Source: Pseudomonas sp. NKUCC02_KPG (GTDB taxonomy: Bacteria; Pseudomonadota; Gammaproteobacteria; Pseudomonadales; Pseudomonadaceae). Taken from it: a DNA stretch of 64,000 bases. Numbering within the stretch: the stretch's first letter is position 1; each line of letters begins with the position of its first letter. A program made the position numbers and the translations under genes. The DNA is taken from positions 1 to 64,000 of the forward strand of contig NZ_JAHKRC010000011.1 of assembly GCF_019345465.1 (NCBI RefSeq). Direction: 5' to 3'. The notes under the pieces were generated by a model. The model worked only from the letters and a program-made list of their open reading frames with translations. It ran no database searches and was not told where the DNA came from. Positions 1 through 10,164 of this stretch are shown piece after piece.

Positions 1-50
1 CGATGGTAGTGTGGGGTTTCCCCATGTGAGAGTAGGTCATCGTCAAGATT
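1..50 (+). rRNA. rrf: 5S ribosomal RNA, 3' end (partial)
   Basis: The first about 50 bases match the 3' third of a Pseudomonas 5S rRNA, including the helix with GTGGGG / CCCCAT and the closing GTCATCG segment. The 5' part and the rest of the rRNA operon lie left of the window. The exact 3' end is estimated. Confidence 0.9.
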
Positions 51-57
51 AAATTCC

Positions 58-97
58 AAACCCCCTGTCTGCTAACGCAGACAGGGGGTTTGTTTTT
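58..97 (+). terminator. rRNA operon intrinsic terminator
   Basis: A perfect hairpin with 15-bp arms (58-72 and 77-91) and a TAAC loop is followed by a T-rich tail. It lies directly behind the 5S rRNA end and is the expected rrn terminator. Confidence 0.93.
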
Positions 98-247
98 GGG
101 CCGAGAAAAGTTTCGGTAAGCACACTTCCAATAAATCGCTCGATACTGCCCAGCCCCACGCCCTGTCTTTGAGCTTGCGCTCCACCAATCTTGCCGAGCA
201 ATGTTAAGGTTCGCCTTTGGATTTTGCCTTCTCCTAAGGATGCCGTC

Positions 248-3200
248 ATGCCGGTTGCTACGTCCCTCAATGCGGGTTTTATGGTGGTTCACGGTAACCG
301 CCTTGATGAGTTACGTAGCCTGGTGGTCAGTTGGATGCGTCGCTACCCCCTGGCTCCTCTGGAAAACGAAATCGCGTTGGTGCAGAGCAACGGCATCGCC
401 CAATGGCTGAAGCTGGCCCTGGCCGAAGACGCTCAGGACGATGACCTCGGCGGCTGCGGAATTGCGGCAGCGGTGGATGTGCAGTTGCCCGGCAGTTTTT
501 TGTGGCAACTCTATCGACTTGTATTAGGCAGCGAAGAAATCCCCGCCAAGTCCCTGCTCGACAAAGGCCCGCTGACCTGGCGCCTGATGCGCCTGCTTCC
601 TGCTCTCATTGATCAACCACACTTCGAGCCGCTGCAGCGCTTCCTGACTCACGACACCGATTTGCGAAAACGCTATCAATTGTCAGAGCGACTCGCTGAC
701 CTGTTCGACCAATATCAGGTCTATCGTGCCGACTGGCTCGAAGATTGGGCCGCTGGCCGTCATCAACTGCGCAACGCCCGAGGTGAAAGCCCGGCCCTGA
801 GCCCGGCCAACTGCTGGCAAGCCGAGCTGTGGCGTGCGCTACTGCTCGATGTGGGCGAGGAAGGCATGTCCCAGAGCCGGGCCGGTGTTCACCAGCGCTT
901 CATGGACAAGATCAGCAGCCTTGAGCAAGCGCCGTCCGGCTTGCCTGCCCGAGTCATCGTCTTCGGTATCTCATCATTGCCTGCCCAAGCGCTCGAAGCC
1001 CTGGCTGGGCTCGCTCGTTTCAGCCAGGTATTGCTGTGCGTGCATAACCCCTGCCGCCATCATTGGTCTGACATCGTTGCCGACAAGGATCTGCTACGCC
1101 ATCAGTACAAACGCCAGGCCCGCAAAAGCGGAATGCCTACAGCACTTGATCTCGACACCTTGCATCAACATGCCCATCCACTACTGGCCGCCTGGGGTAA
1201 ACAAGGTCGCGACTACATCAACCTGCTCGACAGCTACGACGATCCCAACAGCTACCGTGCGGCTTTTCGTGATGGCCGTATTGATCTGTTCAGCGAAGTA
1301 GAACCGCTTAACCTGCTCAACCAGTTGCAGGATGACATTCTTGAACTGCGCCCCCTGAACGAAACCCGCGAGTTGTGGCCCGCTATCGACCTGGAAGCGG
1401 ATCATTCAATCCGTTTTCATATTGCCCACAGTGCTCAGCGAGAAGTCGAGATTCTCCACGACCAGCTACTTGCACGATTTAGCGAAAATCCTCAGTTGCA
1501 ACCCCGTGATGTGATTGTGATGGTGCCGGATGTCGACAGCTACGCACCTCACATCCGCGCCGTATTCGGTCAGATTGAACGGGATGATCGCCGCTTTATT
1601 CCTTACACCTTGGCCGACCAGGGGCAGCGGGGCCGCGATCCGTTACTGATCGCCCTCGAGCATCTGCTCAAGTTGCCTGACAGCCGCTTCCCCGTCAGTG
1701 AAATCCTCGACTTGCTCGACGTCCCTTCGCTGCGCGCTCGCTTCAACGTCCAGGAACGCGACTTGCCAACCCTGCATCGCTGGATCGAAGGTGCGGGCAT
1801 TCGCTGGGGGTTGAACGCCGAACAACGCGCGGGCCTGGGCTTGCCCCCGCAACTGGAGCAAAACAGTTGGCGCTTTGGCCTGCGTCGCATGCTGCTTGGC
1901 TATGCGGTGGGCAGTGGCGAAGCGTGCGATGGCATCGAGCCTTACGATGAAATTGGCGGCCTTGACGCCGTACTCATCGGCCCGCTTGTGGCCCTGCTCG
2001 ATGCGCTTGAAATCGCCCATCAAGAACTCTCGAAACCGGCGCTGCCACAGCAATGGGGCGAGCGACTGCAAGCGCTGGTGCAGCTGTTTTTCCAGGCAGA
2101 AACCGAGCATGACGACTACCTGCTGGCCCAGCTTGAAGAGTTGCGCGAAACCTGGCTCGAAACCTGTGAGCTGGTTGGCTTGCAAGATGAGTTACCGCTG
2201 ACCGTAGTACGCGAAGCCTGGCTCACCGGACTTGACCAAGGAAAACTGTCACAGCGCTTTCTTGCCGGTGCGGTCAATTTCTGCACCCTGATGCCGATGC
2301 GTGCGATCCCCTTCAAGCTGGTGTGTCTGCTGGGCATGAATGACGGCGACTACCCGCGGGCACAACCGCCGCTGGATTTCGATTTGATGGGCAGTGACTA
2401 TCGCCCGGGAGACCGTTCCCGCCGTGAGGATGACCGCTATCTGCTACTCGAAGCGCTGCTTTCTGCCCGCGACCAGCTCTATATCAGCTGGGTAGGGCGC
2501 AGTATTCGCGACAACAGCGAGCGCCCCGCCTGTGTCCTGATTGGCCAACTGCGTGATCACCTTGCCAATGGCTGGCATCTGCAAGGGGGCGGTGACCTGC
2601 TCGAGGCCATGACTCAAGAGCATCCGCTGCAACCCTTCAGCACCCGTTACTTTCACGAGGGTAACCCCAACCTGTTCAGTTATGCCCGCGAATGGCAGCG
2701 ATTACATGCGCCACAACCGCAACCGGTTCAGCCCGCTGCGTTAGGAGCACACGAGCAGGAAGAACCACTAAATCTGACGCAGTTACAGGATTTTTTGCGT
2801 AACCCTGTGCGTCACTTCTTTAGTCAGCGCTTGAAAGTATTCTTCGAAGCCGCCGAAGTGCCTTTGGCCGATGAAGAGCCGTTCGTGCTCGATGCACTGC
2901 AACGCTACACCTTGAGCGACAGTTTGCTTGAAGCGGCACTGGCACAGCCCGACCAGCTTGAAAACGCGTTGCACAACCGCGCCCTGCGTTTGCAAGGTAG
3001 CGGCCTGCTGCCCATGGCCGGGTTTGGCGAATGCCTGCAACAGGAGCTGATCGAACCATTACCGGATGTATTGCAACGCTATCAGCAACTGCTGGCCCTT
3101 TGGCCCACGCCGCTTGCCAGCGCGCTGCCCGTCAGTTTTGAGGACCAGGGGCTGATCCTGGAAGGCTGGCTCAGCAATCTGCATCAGCGCAGTGATAAAG

Positions 3201-3697
3201 GCCTACTGTCCATCACCACCATTCCTAACAGTATTGGCGCAATTAAAACCCGCAAATGGCACCGATTGACCCGGCCGTGGGTCAATCATCTGGCGGCGTG
3301 TGCCAGTGGCCTGGAGATGTCTACCGCTCTGGTGGCCAGCGATGACACTTTGCTGCTCGACCCTCTGGATGCCAAACAGGCCCGCGATATTCTGGGCAAC
3401 CTGCTGGTGGCCTGGAAAGTCGGCATGAGTCATCCGCTGCCCATTGCCGTGAAAACCGCCTTTGCCTGGCTGGCACAAACTGACCCGGTAAAGGCCGATG
3501 CGGCCGCGCAGAAAGCCTACGAAGGTGATGGCCAAACCAGCGACGGCGAACGCCGCGAAAGCGCTGCTCTGGCCCGACAGTTTCCTGATTACGCTGCCCT
3601 GATGGCTGCTGAAGAATTCGAAGAGTGGTGCGATGCCCTCTATCGACCCCTTTTTGATGCGCCTTGGCGCTCATTGAACAGCGAGGCATCCCGCTAA
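248..3697 (+). CDS. recC: Exodeoxyribonuclease V (RecBCD) subunit RecC
   Basis: RecC is the Chi-recognising scaffold of the RecBCD helicase-nuclease, which repairs double-strand breaks and degrades foreign linear DNA. The 1149-residue product is close to the family length (about 1120-1160). It shows the N-terminal inactive-helicase signature (VQSNGIAQWLK) and the CLLGMNDGDYPR segment typical of RecC. An in-frame TTG lies at 191, but the ATG at 248 is preceded by AAGGA seven bases upstream and gives the expected N-terminus (MPVATSLNAGF). The stop codon overlaps the recB start by one base, so recC, recB and recD are co-transcribed. The operon begins directly behind an rRNA terminator and needs its own promoter in 98-247, where I see no strong consensus. 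Confidence 0.96.
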   Translation: MPVATSLNAGFMVVHGNRLDELRSLVVSWMRRYPLAPLENEIALVQSNGIAQWLKLALAEDAQDDDLGGCGIAAAVDVQLPGSFLWQLYRLVLGSEEIPAKSLLDKGPLTWRLMRLLPALIDQPHFEPLQRFLTHDTDLRKRYQLSERLADLFDQYQVYRADWLEDWAAGRHQLRNARGESPALSPANCWQAELWRALLLDVGEEGMSQSRAGVHQRFMDKISSLEQAPSGLPARVIVFGISSLPAQALEALAGLARFSQVLLCVHNPCRHHWSDIVADKDLLRHQYKRQARKSGMPTALDLDTLHQHAHPLLAAWGKQGRDYINLLDSYDDPNSYRAAFRDGRIDLFSEVEPLNLLNQLQDDILELRPLNETRELWPAIDLEADHSIRFHIAHSAQREVEILHDQLLARFSENPQLQPRDVIVMVPDVDSYAPHIRAVFGQIERDDRRFIPYTLADQGQRGRDPLLIALEHLLKLPDSRFPVSEILDLLDVPSLRARFNVQERDLPTLHRWIEGAGIRWGLNAEQRAGLGLPPQLEQNSWRFGLRRMLLGYAVGSGEACDGIEPYDEIGGLDAVLIGPLVALLDALEIAHQELSKPALPQQWGERLQALVQLFFQAETEHDDYLLAQLEELRETWLETCELVGLQDELPLTVVREAWLTGLDQGKLSQRFLAGAVNFCTLMPMRAIPFKLVCLLGMNDGDYPRAQPPLDFDLMGSDYRPGDRSRREDDRYLLLEALLSARDQLYISWVGRSIRDNSERPACVLIGQLRDHLANGWHLQGGGDLLEAMTQEHPLQPFSTRYFHEGNPNLFSYAREWQRLHAPQPQPVQPAALGAHEQEEPLNLTQLQDFLRNPVRHFFSQRLKVFFEAAEVPLADEEPFVLDALQRYTLSDSLLEAALAQPDQLENALHNRALRLQGSGLLPMAGFGECLQQELIEPLPDVLQRYQQLLALWPTPLASALPVSFEDQGLILEGWLSNLHQRSDKGLLSITTIPNSIGAIKTRKWHRLTRPWVNHLAACASGLEMSTALVASDDTLLLDPLDAKQARDILGNLLVAWKVGMSHPLPIAVKTAFAWLAQTDPVKADAAAQKAYEGDGQTSDGERRESAALARQFPDYAALMAAEEFEEWCDALYRPLFDAPWRSLNSEASR

Positions 3698-6600
3698 TGA
3701 GCGAGCAAACATTACCGCTGGCCTTGGCCTTCCCCCTACGTGGTAGCCAACTGATCGAGGCCAGCGCCGGTACCGGCAAAACCTTCACCATCTCGGCGCT
3801 CTACCTGCGGCTGATTCTGGGTCATGGCGGCGAAGAGTCTGGCTTTGGGCGTGAACTGTTACCGCCGCAGATTCTCGTCGTGACCTTCACCGACGCGGCC
3901 ACCAAAGAGCTGCGCGATCGTATCCGCACCCGTCTGGCAGAAGCGGCCCGGTTCTTCCGTGGCGAGATCGAAGCCCCGGATGCCCTGGTCGAGCAACTGC
4001 GTGAACAGTTTGCTGGCGAGCAGTGGGCCGCTTGCGCGGGACGTCTCGACATCGCCGCCCAATGGATGGACGAGGCTGCTGTGTCGACCATCCACAGTTG
4101 GTGCCAGCGCATGTTGCGCGAGCATGCTTTCGACAGCGGCAGCCTGTTCACCCAGACCTTGGAAACCGACCACAGCGACTTGCTGGGAGAAGTGCTGCGC
4201 GATTACTGGCGGCTGTTTTGCTACCCCATGCAGGGTGATGCGCTGAGTTGGGTGCGCGCCAACTGGAGCGGCCCCGCCGCCTTGTTGCCGCGTGTGCGGG
4301 CACTGTTTGGCAGCTCACGCCAGCCAGCCAACCCGGAGCAAACGCCGGCGCAAATGATCGAAGCCTGTCTGCAAGAGCGCCGCCAGGCCTTGTCCGGGCT
4401 TAAAACGCCGTGGCTGCAGTGGGCACAAGAACTACGGGATATCTGCCTGCAAGCCGTGGCGAGCAAAGCCGTCGACGGTCGCAAAATGCAAGCCCGCTAT
4501 TTCGAGCCCTGGTTTGAAAAGCTCAGCGCCTGGGCTGCTGACGAAGCTCAGGAGCAGCTCGACCTCGGGACTGGCTTCACGCGTCTGACCCCCGACGGCA
4601 TGGCCGAAGCCTGGAAGGGCGCGCCCCCGCAGCATCCGGGGCTCGACGCCATGCAGGGCCTCAAAGCTGCGCTCGATGCCTTGCCAACGCCCGACGCCGC
4701 GGTTCTGCAACATGCGGCGAACTGGGTCAGCGTGCGCTTTGAAGAGGAAAAACGCCGTCGCGCCGAGATGGGCTTTGACGACATGCTGCTGCGCCTCGAC
4801 GCGGCATTGCAGGCCGAAGGCGGCGAGCGCCTGGCCACCCTGATTCGCGAACAGTTCCCGGTGGCCCTGATCGACGAGTTTCAGGACACCGATCCCGTTC
4901 AGTACCGCATTTTCGAGACCATTTACCGGATCGAAGACAACAGCCCCGACACCGGACTGTTCCTGATTGGCGACCCCAAGCAGGCGATATATGCCTTTCG
5001 CGGGGCCGATATTTACACCTACTTGCGCGCACGTCACGCCACCAGTGGGCGTTTACATACGCTGGACACCAACTTCCGGTCCAGCCACGCGATGGTCAAG
5101 GCGGTCAACCATGTCTTTGAGCGGGCGGAGCAGCGTGACACCGGGCGAGGCGCATTTTTGTTCCGTGAAGGGGCTGAGAATCCTGTGCCCTTTGTGTCAG
5201 TCAAATCCCAAGGGCGTAAAGAAATCCTGCAGTTCGATGGTCAGCCTGTCAGTGCGCTGACGCTCTGGCAATTGGCCTCCGAGCAGCCCGTGTCGGGCGC
5301 CATCTATCGTCAGAACCTGGCCGCGGCCTGTGCCAGCCAGATTGTCGAATTGCTCAATGGCGGTCAGCAAGGTCGCTGTGGTTTCGCCAAAGACGGCGAA
5401 TTCATGCGCGGCGTGTTGCCTGCTGACATCGCAATCCTGGTTCGTGACGGTAAGGAAGCTCAGGCGGTTCGGCGAGAATTGTCGAATCGTGGTGTACGCA
5501 GCGTTTACTTGTCGGATAAGGATTCAGTCTACGCGGCGCAGGAAGCACACGATGTACTGGCCTGGCTCAAGGCTTGCGCCGAACCGGACGTAGAACGTCC
5601 GCTGCGTGCTGCGCTGGCCTGTATCACCCTGGACCTGCCGCTGATTGAACTGGAACGCCTGAACCAGGACGAGTTGGCCTGGGAAAAGCGCGTGATGCAG
5701 TTCCGTGGTTATCGCGAAACCTGGCGCAAGCAAGGGGTGCTCGCCATGTTGCGCCGCTTGCTGCATGACTTCGAGTTGCCCCAGGCCCTGATTGCCCGTC
5801 CAGATGGCGAGCGTGTGCTGACCAACGTGCTGCACCTGTCCGAACTGCTGCAACAGGCGGCTGCTGAACTGGATGGCGAACAGGCGTTGATCCGCCATCT
5901 GGCCGAGCATCTGGCATTGTCCGGGCAGGCGGGTGAAGAGCAGATCCTGCGCCTTGAAAGTGACGAGCAACTGGTCAAAGTCGTGACCATCCACAAGTCC
6001 AAGGGGCTGGAATACCCATTGGTATTCTTGCCGTTCATCTGCTCAACAAAACCCGTGGATGGCAGCCGTTTACCGCTCCATTACCACGACGCCGCCGGCA
6101 ATGCCCACGTGAGCTTGACCCCGACGCCAGAGCTGATCGCCCAAGCGGATGACGAGCGACTGGCCGAAGACTTGCGCCTGCTTTATGTGGCCCTGACCCG
6201 CGCCCAGCATGCTTGCTGGCTGGGCGTTGCCGACCTCAAGCGCGGCAACAGCAATCGGTCGATCCTGCACCTTTGTGCCTTGGGTTATTTGCTGGGCGGC
6301 GGAGCCGTGCTGGCCGAGTCGGTCGGGTTGCAGAGCTGGCTGGCAGATGCCCGGCAAGACTGTGCCGCGATTCAGTGCGAACCGGTACCGCCCGCTGGCG
6401 AGGCGCATTTTTATCCACCGCTTAACGAAGCCACCCTGCTTGAGCCGCTGATCCCGAGCCGCCGTGCTGCGGAAAACTGGTGGATCGCGTCCTACAGCGC
6501 ATTGCGCATCGGTGACAGCCTCAGCCCTGCCGAGGCGCCCGAAAGCGCACTGGCGCAAAAGCTCTCTGATGACGAGCGACTCGATCCTGATGCGCCGCGT

Positions 6601-7386
6601 GAAGTGTTACTCAGTGGCGGTGATATACACCGCTTCCCACGTGGGCCAAATCCGGGGACTTTTCTCCACGGCCTGCTTGAGTGGGCAGGCAGCGAAGGTT
6701 TCAAGGCAACCCCTGAAGCGATCAGCGACGCCGTGGCACGGCGCTGCAACCGGCGTGGCTGGCAAGGCTGGATCGAGACCTTGAGCGACTGGCTGCAGCA
6801 TCTGCAGGACGAACCGTTGCGTCTGAATAATGGCCAGCCAGCGGTCGTACTGAGTGAGCTGAGCCAGTACCAGATCGAAATGGAGTTCTGGTTTGCCAGC
6901 CACAAAGTCGATGTTGTGCAACTGGACACGCTGGTACGTCAGCACACCCACGGCGGCGCGCCGCGTGCGGGAGCCGAGCCGAGCCTGCTCAACGGCATGT
7001 TCAAGGGCTTCATCGACCTGACTTTCGAGCACCAGGGCCGTTATTACGTGGCGGACTACAAATCCAACTGGCTGGGAGCCGACGATTCGGCCTACACCGA
7101 GCAAGCGATGACCGCCTCGATTCTGGATCACCGCTATGACCTGCAATACGTCTTGTACTTGCTGGCCTTGCACCGTCAGCTCAAGGCGCGATTGCCCGAC
7201 TATGACTACGACCAGCACATGGGGGGGGCGCTGTATCTGTTTTTGCGCGGCACCCGCTCTCAAGGGCAGGGCGTGTATTTCACCCGGCCCCCCAGAATCT
7301 TGATCGAAAGCCTGGACCTGATGTTCCAGGGCAAACCTTTACCGAAAACAGCTGAGCCGGCCTGGGAACAGGGAGTGTTGTTATGA
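3697..7386 (+). CDS. recB: Exodeoxyribonuclease V (RecBCD) subunit RecB
   Basis: RecB is the 3'-5' SF1A helicase and sole nuclease of RecBCD. The 1229-residue product has a Walker A motif (SAGTGKT, residues 23-29), a UvrD-type Walker B (LIDEFQDTD, about 391-399), helicase motifs including TIHKSKGLEYP and LLYVALTRA, and a C-terminal PD-(D/E)XK nuclease with GFIDL and DYKSN (about 1105-1123). An upstream in-frame ATG at 3664 would add 11 residues inside recC. The ATG at 3697 overlaps the recC stop by one base and gives the standard MSEQ start. All key catalytic motifs are intact. Confidence 0.97.
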   Translation: MSEQTLPLALAFPLRGSQLIEASAGTGKTFTISALYLRLILGHGGEESGFGRELLPPQILVVTFTDAATKELRDRIRTRLAEAARFFRGEIEAPDALVEQLREQFAGEQWAACAGRLDIAAQWMDEAAVSTIHSWCQRMLREHAFDSGSLFTQTLETDHSDLLGEVLRDYWRLFCYPMQGDALSWVRANWSGPAALLPRVRALFGSSRQPANPEQTPAQMIEACLQERRQALSGLKTPWLQWAQELRDICLQAVASKAVDGRKMQARYFEPWFEKLSAWAADEAQEQLDLGTGFTRLTPDGMAEAWKGAPPQHPGLDAMQGLKAALDALPTPDAAVLQHAANWVSVRFEEEKRRRAEMGFDDMLLRLDAALQAEGGERLATLIREQFPVALIDEFQDTDPVQYRIFETIYRIEDNSPDTGLFLIGDPKQAIYAFRGADIYTYLRARHATSGRLHTLDTNFRSSHAMVKAVNHVFERAEQRDTGRGAFLFREGAENPVPFVSVKSQGRKEILQFDGQPVSALTLWQLASEQPVSGAIYRQNLAAACASQIVELLNGGQQGRCGFAKDGEFMRGVLPADIAILVRDGKEAQAVRRELSNRGVRSVYLSDKDSVYAAQEAHDVLAWLKACAEPDVERPLRAALACITLDLPLIELERLNQDELAWEKRVMQFRGYRETWRKQGVLAMLRRLLHDFELPQALIARPDGERVLTNVLHLSELLQQAAAELDGEQALIRHLAEHLALSGQAGEEQILRLESDEQLVKVVTIHKSKGLEYPLVFLPFICSTKPVDGSRLPLHYHDAAGNAHVSLTPTPELIAQADDERLAEDLRLLYVALTRAQHACWLGVADLKRGNSNRSILHLCALGYLLGGGAVLAESVGLQSWLADARQDCAAIQCEPVPPAGEAHFYPPLNEATLLEPLIPSRRAAENWWIASYSALRIGDSLSPAEAPESALAQKLSDDERLDPDAPREVLLSGGDIHRFPRGPNPGTFLHGLLEWAGSEGFKATPEAISDAVARRCNRRGWQGWIETLSDWLQHLQDEPLRLNNGQPAVVLSELSQYQIEMEFWFASHKVDVVQLDTLVRQHTHGGAPRAGAEPSLLNGMFKGFIDLTFEHQGRYYVADYKSNWLGADDSAYTEQAMTASILDHRYDLQYVLYLLALHRQLKARLPDYDYDQHMGGALYLFLRGTRSQGQGVYFTRPPRILIESLDLMFQGKPLPKTAEPAWEQGVLL

Positions 7387-9467
7387 GTCGTTCGTTTGCC
7401 GAACTGTTGCCCACGCCGTTGACGGCCGAAAGCCTTGCCCTGCTGCAACCCTTGGGCCGTGCCGACGATCTGCTGCTGTTGCTGGAACGCTGGGTCGAGC
7501 GAGGCTGGCTGCGTGCGCTGGACAAAGCGTTCGTCGCGTTCCTGCATGAGCGCGATCCGCAAGGCGATCCTTTGGTGTTGCTGGCGGCCGCGTTGACCAG
7601 TCATCAGTTGGGCCACGGTCATGTGTGTCTTGATTTGTTCGAGACCCTCAAGGAACCCGACTTTGCACTGTCCTTGCCACCCGAGGGCGATGTGCAAACC
7701 GGCGCCATGCTGCTGCCCTCGCAGTTGCTTGAGGCGCTGGAGGGCGACGCGTGGTGCAAGGCCCTGCAAGCCAGCCCGTTGGTTGAGCACGCGGGCCAGC
7801 CATCGGCGGATGCGGCCAGCCGGCCATTGGTGCTGAGTGAGCGCCGTCTGTATTTACGCCGCTACTGGGCATATGAGCGACGAATCGATAGCGCCTTGCG
7901 CCAACGTCTGTCGCAGGTTGAAGCAACGCCCGATGATTTGCCTGCACGGCTGAACGGCTTGTTCGGCAGCCCGGCACAGCATGCGCTGATTGACTGGCAA
8001 AAGCTGGCCTGCGCCCTGGCCACTCGCGGTGCATTCAGCATTGTTACCGGGGGGCCAGGCACCGGCAAAACCACCACCGTGGTGCGTCTGTTGGCCTTGC
8101 TTCAAGCCCCTGCCGTCGAAGCGGGGGCGCCCTTGCGCATTCGCCTGGCCGCACCGACCGGTAAAGCCGCCGCGCGCCTGACCGAGTCCATCAGCCTTCA
8201 AGTCAAATCCCTGGAAGTGGACGACAAGGTTCGGCAAAAAATCCCCAGTGACGTGACCACCGTTCACCGTCTGCTCGGCAGTCGCCCCGGCACGCGCCAC
8301 TTCCGTCATCACGCGGGCAATCGCCTGCCACTGGACGTACTGGTGGTCGACGAAGCGTCCATGATCGACCTGGAAATGATGGCCAACTTGCTCGATGCAT
8401 TGCCCGCCCATGCGCGGCTGGTGCTGTTGGGCGACAAGGACCAATTGGCGTCGGTTGAAGCCGGCGCGGTGCTGGGTGATTTGTGCCGTGATGCCGAAGC
8501 GGGTTGGTACACTCCGCAGACCCGTGCCTGGCTTGAGCAGGTCAGCGGCGAAAACCTGAGCGCCAGTGACTTGCAACAAGATCTGGAGGGTACGCATCCA
8601 CTGGCCCAGCAAGTGGTCATGCTGCGTCACTCGCGCCGTTTTGGCGAAGGCAGCGGTATCGGCCAGCTGTCGCGCCTGGTCAACCAGCAACTGTCCCGCG
8701 AAGCACGGGCCCTGCTGGCGGCAGGCACCCACGCCGACCTCTTTGCATTGCCCCTCAAGGGCGAGCAGGATCGTGGTTTTGAGCGTCTGGCACTGGAAGG
8801 ACGCGGCGCTGAGGCCAAAGGCTATCGGCATTACCTTGAGGTGTTGCGCGAGCAGCGCCCTACTGGCGAGACCGGTCTGGAAGCCCCTTGTTGGGCGGCA
8901 TGGGCGGGTAACGTGCTGCAAGCGTTCGAGGCCTTTCAAGTTCTCTGCGCCGTGCGCAAGGGCCCCTGGGGTGTCGAAGGCCTGAATGAGCGCATCACCC
9001 GCGCCCTGTTTGCCCGCAAGCTGATCGACAGTGACCAGCATTGGTACGAAGGCCGCCCGGTCTTGATGACTCGCAACGATTACGGCCTGGGCCTGATGAA
9101 CGGCGATATCGGTATCGCCCTCAGGCTCCCCGAGCGTGATGGGCTGACCCAGCGTCATGTGCTGCGTGTGGCATTCGCCCGTAACGACGGGCAGGGCGGT
9201 ATTCGGTTTGTCCTGCCCAGTCGGCTCAATGACGTTGAAACGGTCTATGCCATGACCGTACACAAATCCCAAGGCTCGGAGTTCTCCCACACCGCGTTGG
9301 TGCTCCCCGAGGCGCTCAATCCGGTGTTGACCAAGGAGCTGATCTACACCGGCATCACCCGGGCTAAAAACTGGTTCAGCCTGGTCGAGCCGCGTACCGG
9401 CGTCTTTGAAGAGGCCGTGCAGCGCAAGGTAAAACGCCTGAGCGGGTTGATGCTGGGGCTGGGGTAA
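7383..9467 (+). CDS. recD: Exodeoxyribonuclease V (RecBCD) subunit RecD
   Basis: RecD is the 5'-3' SF1B helicase of RecBCD. The 694-residue product is longer than the E. coli protein (608) and in line with Pseudomonas RecD. It carries Walker A GGPGTGKTTT (about residue 222), Walker B VVDEASMIDL, and C-terminal motifs VYAMTVHKSQGSEF and YTGITRAK. The start codon overlaps the recB stop as ATGA, indicating translational coupling. recD is last in the operon, and I see no obvious intrinsic terminator in the 120 bases before yfiR. Confidence 0.96.
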   Translation: MSRSFAELLPTPLTAESLALLQPLGRADDLLLLLERWVERGWLRALDKAFVAFLHERDPQGDPLVLLAAALTSHQLGHGHVCLDLFETLKEPDFALSLPPEGDVQTGAMLLPSQLLEALEGDAWCKALQASPLVEHAGQPSADAASRPLVLSERRLYLRRYWAYERRIDSALRQRLSQVEATPDDLPARLNGLFGSPAQHALIDWQKLACALATRGAFSIVTGGPGTGKTTTVVRLLALLQAPAVEAGAPLRIRLAAPTGKAAARLTESISLQVKSLEVDDKVRQKIPSDVTTVHRLLGSRPGTRHFRHHAGNRLPLDVLVVDEASMIDLEMMANLLDALPAHARLVLLGDKDQLASVEAGAVLGDLCRDAEAGWYTPQTRAWLEQVSGENLSASDLQQDLEGTHPLAQQVVMLRHSRRFGEGSGIGQLSRLVNQQLSREARALLAAGTHADLFALPLKGEQDRGFERLALEGRGAEAKGYRHYLEVLREQRPTGETGLEAPCWAAWAGNVLQAFEAFQVLCAVRKGPWGVEGLNERITRALFARKLIDSDQHWYEGRPVLMTRNDYGLGLMNGDIGIALRLPERDGLTQRHVLRVAFARNDGQGGIRFVLPSRLNDVETVYAMTVHKSQGSEFSHTALVLPEALNPVLTKELIYTGITRAKNWFSLVEPRTGVFEEAVQRKVKRLSGLMLGLG

Positions 9468-9588
9468 GCCTGCTTCCACAGGGAAATGGAGTTCCCAATT
9501 GCAACAAATGTGACCTGTATCACGGTCGTTTTGCCGGCTGTGCTATCGTTACGACATTACTCTTACAAAGATTACAGAGAAATCCTGC

Positions 9589-10164
9589 ATGGACGTGGCT
9601 GTCTCATCGACAGAACAGTACTTTGGATGGCGGCTTCGGCTGCTTGCATTTTGCTTGTTACTGCTGAGCGTACCTTGCCTGGCTCAAGCTGAAGCGCCAA
9701 TCAACCTGGCTGATCAGCGTGCCAAGGCTGTGACTCAAGTGGTCCTTGGCATCCTGAGCTATGCACGCTGGCCCTCCGAGCCGGCGCAATTGCAGCTATG
9801 CATCATCGGCCCCACCGAATACACCGATGACCTGCTCAAGGGCGCGACGCAATCCAGTGGCAGACCGGTGCAGGTGCACCGCGTGCTGGCCAGTGACCCG
9901 GGCATTGCGAGCGACTGTAACGCTGTCTATCTGGGCAAGCTCAGCGTTGAGGAGCGCAGTGGTCTATTCACCCGGCTGAATACCAAAGCCGTTCTGAGCA
10001 TCAGCGAAGACAGTGATCAATGCACCGTTGGCAGCCTTTTTTGCTTGCACGTACGCGATAAGCAAGTGTCGTTTGAGGTCAATCTCGACTCCGTGGCCCG
10101 CAGCGGCGTACGTATTCATCCCAGTGTGTTGCAGCTGTCACGCCGCCGGGCGGCAGAGCCATGA
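9589..10164 (+). CDS. yfiR: YfiR, periplasmic repressor of diguanylate cyclase YfiN
   Basis: In P. aeruginosa YfiR is a periplasmic protein that binds and inhibits the membrane diguanylate cyclase YfiN (TpbB). The 191-residue product has a hydrophobic N-terminal signal segment (residues 14-34). Its four cysteines in the mature part lie at 71, 110, 145 and 152, the same positions as the two disulfide pairs described for P. aeruginosa YfiR (71-110 and 145-152), so redox control of YfiR stability is probably conserved. It is first in a three-gene operon: its stop overlaps yfiN as ATGA. Confidence 0.93.
   Translation: MDVAVSSTEQYFGWRLRLLAFCLLLLSVPCLAQAEAPINLADQRAKAVTQVVLGILSYARWPSEPAQLQLCIIGPTEYTDDLLKGATQSSGRPVQVHRVLASDPGIASDCNAVYLGKLSVEERSGLFTRLNTKAVLSISEDSDQCTVGSLFCLHVRDKQVSFEVNLDSVARSGVRIHPSVLQLSRRRAAEP

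Noticed and set aside
7854..9479. 541-codon minus-strand open frame over recD
   Set aside because: Fully antisense to intact RecD; the translation has no domain and shows the usual GC-rich shadow composition.
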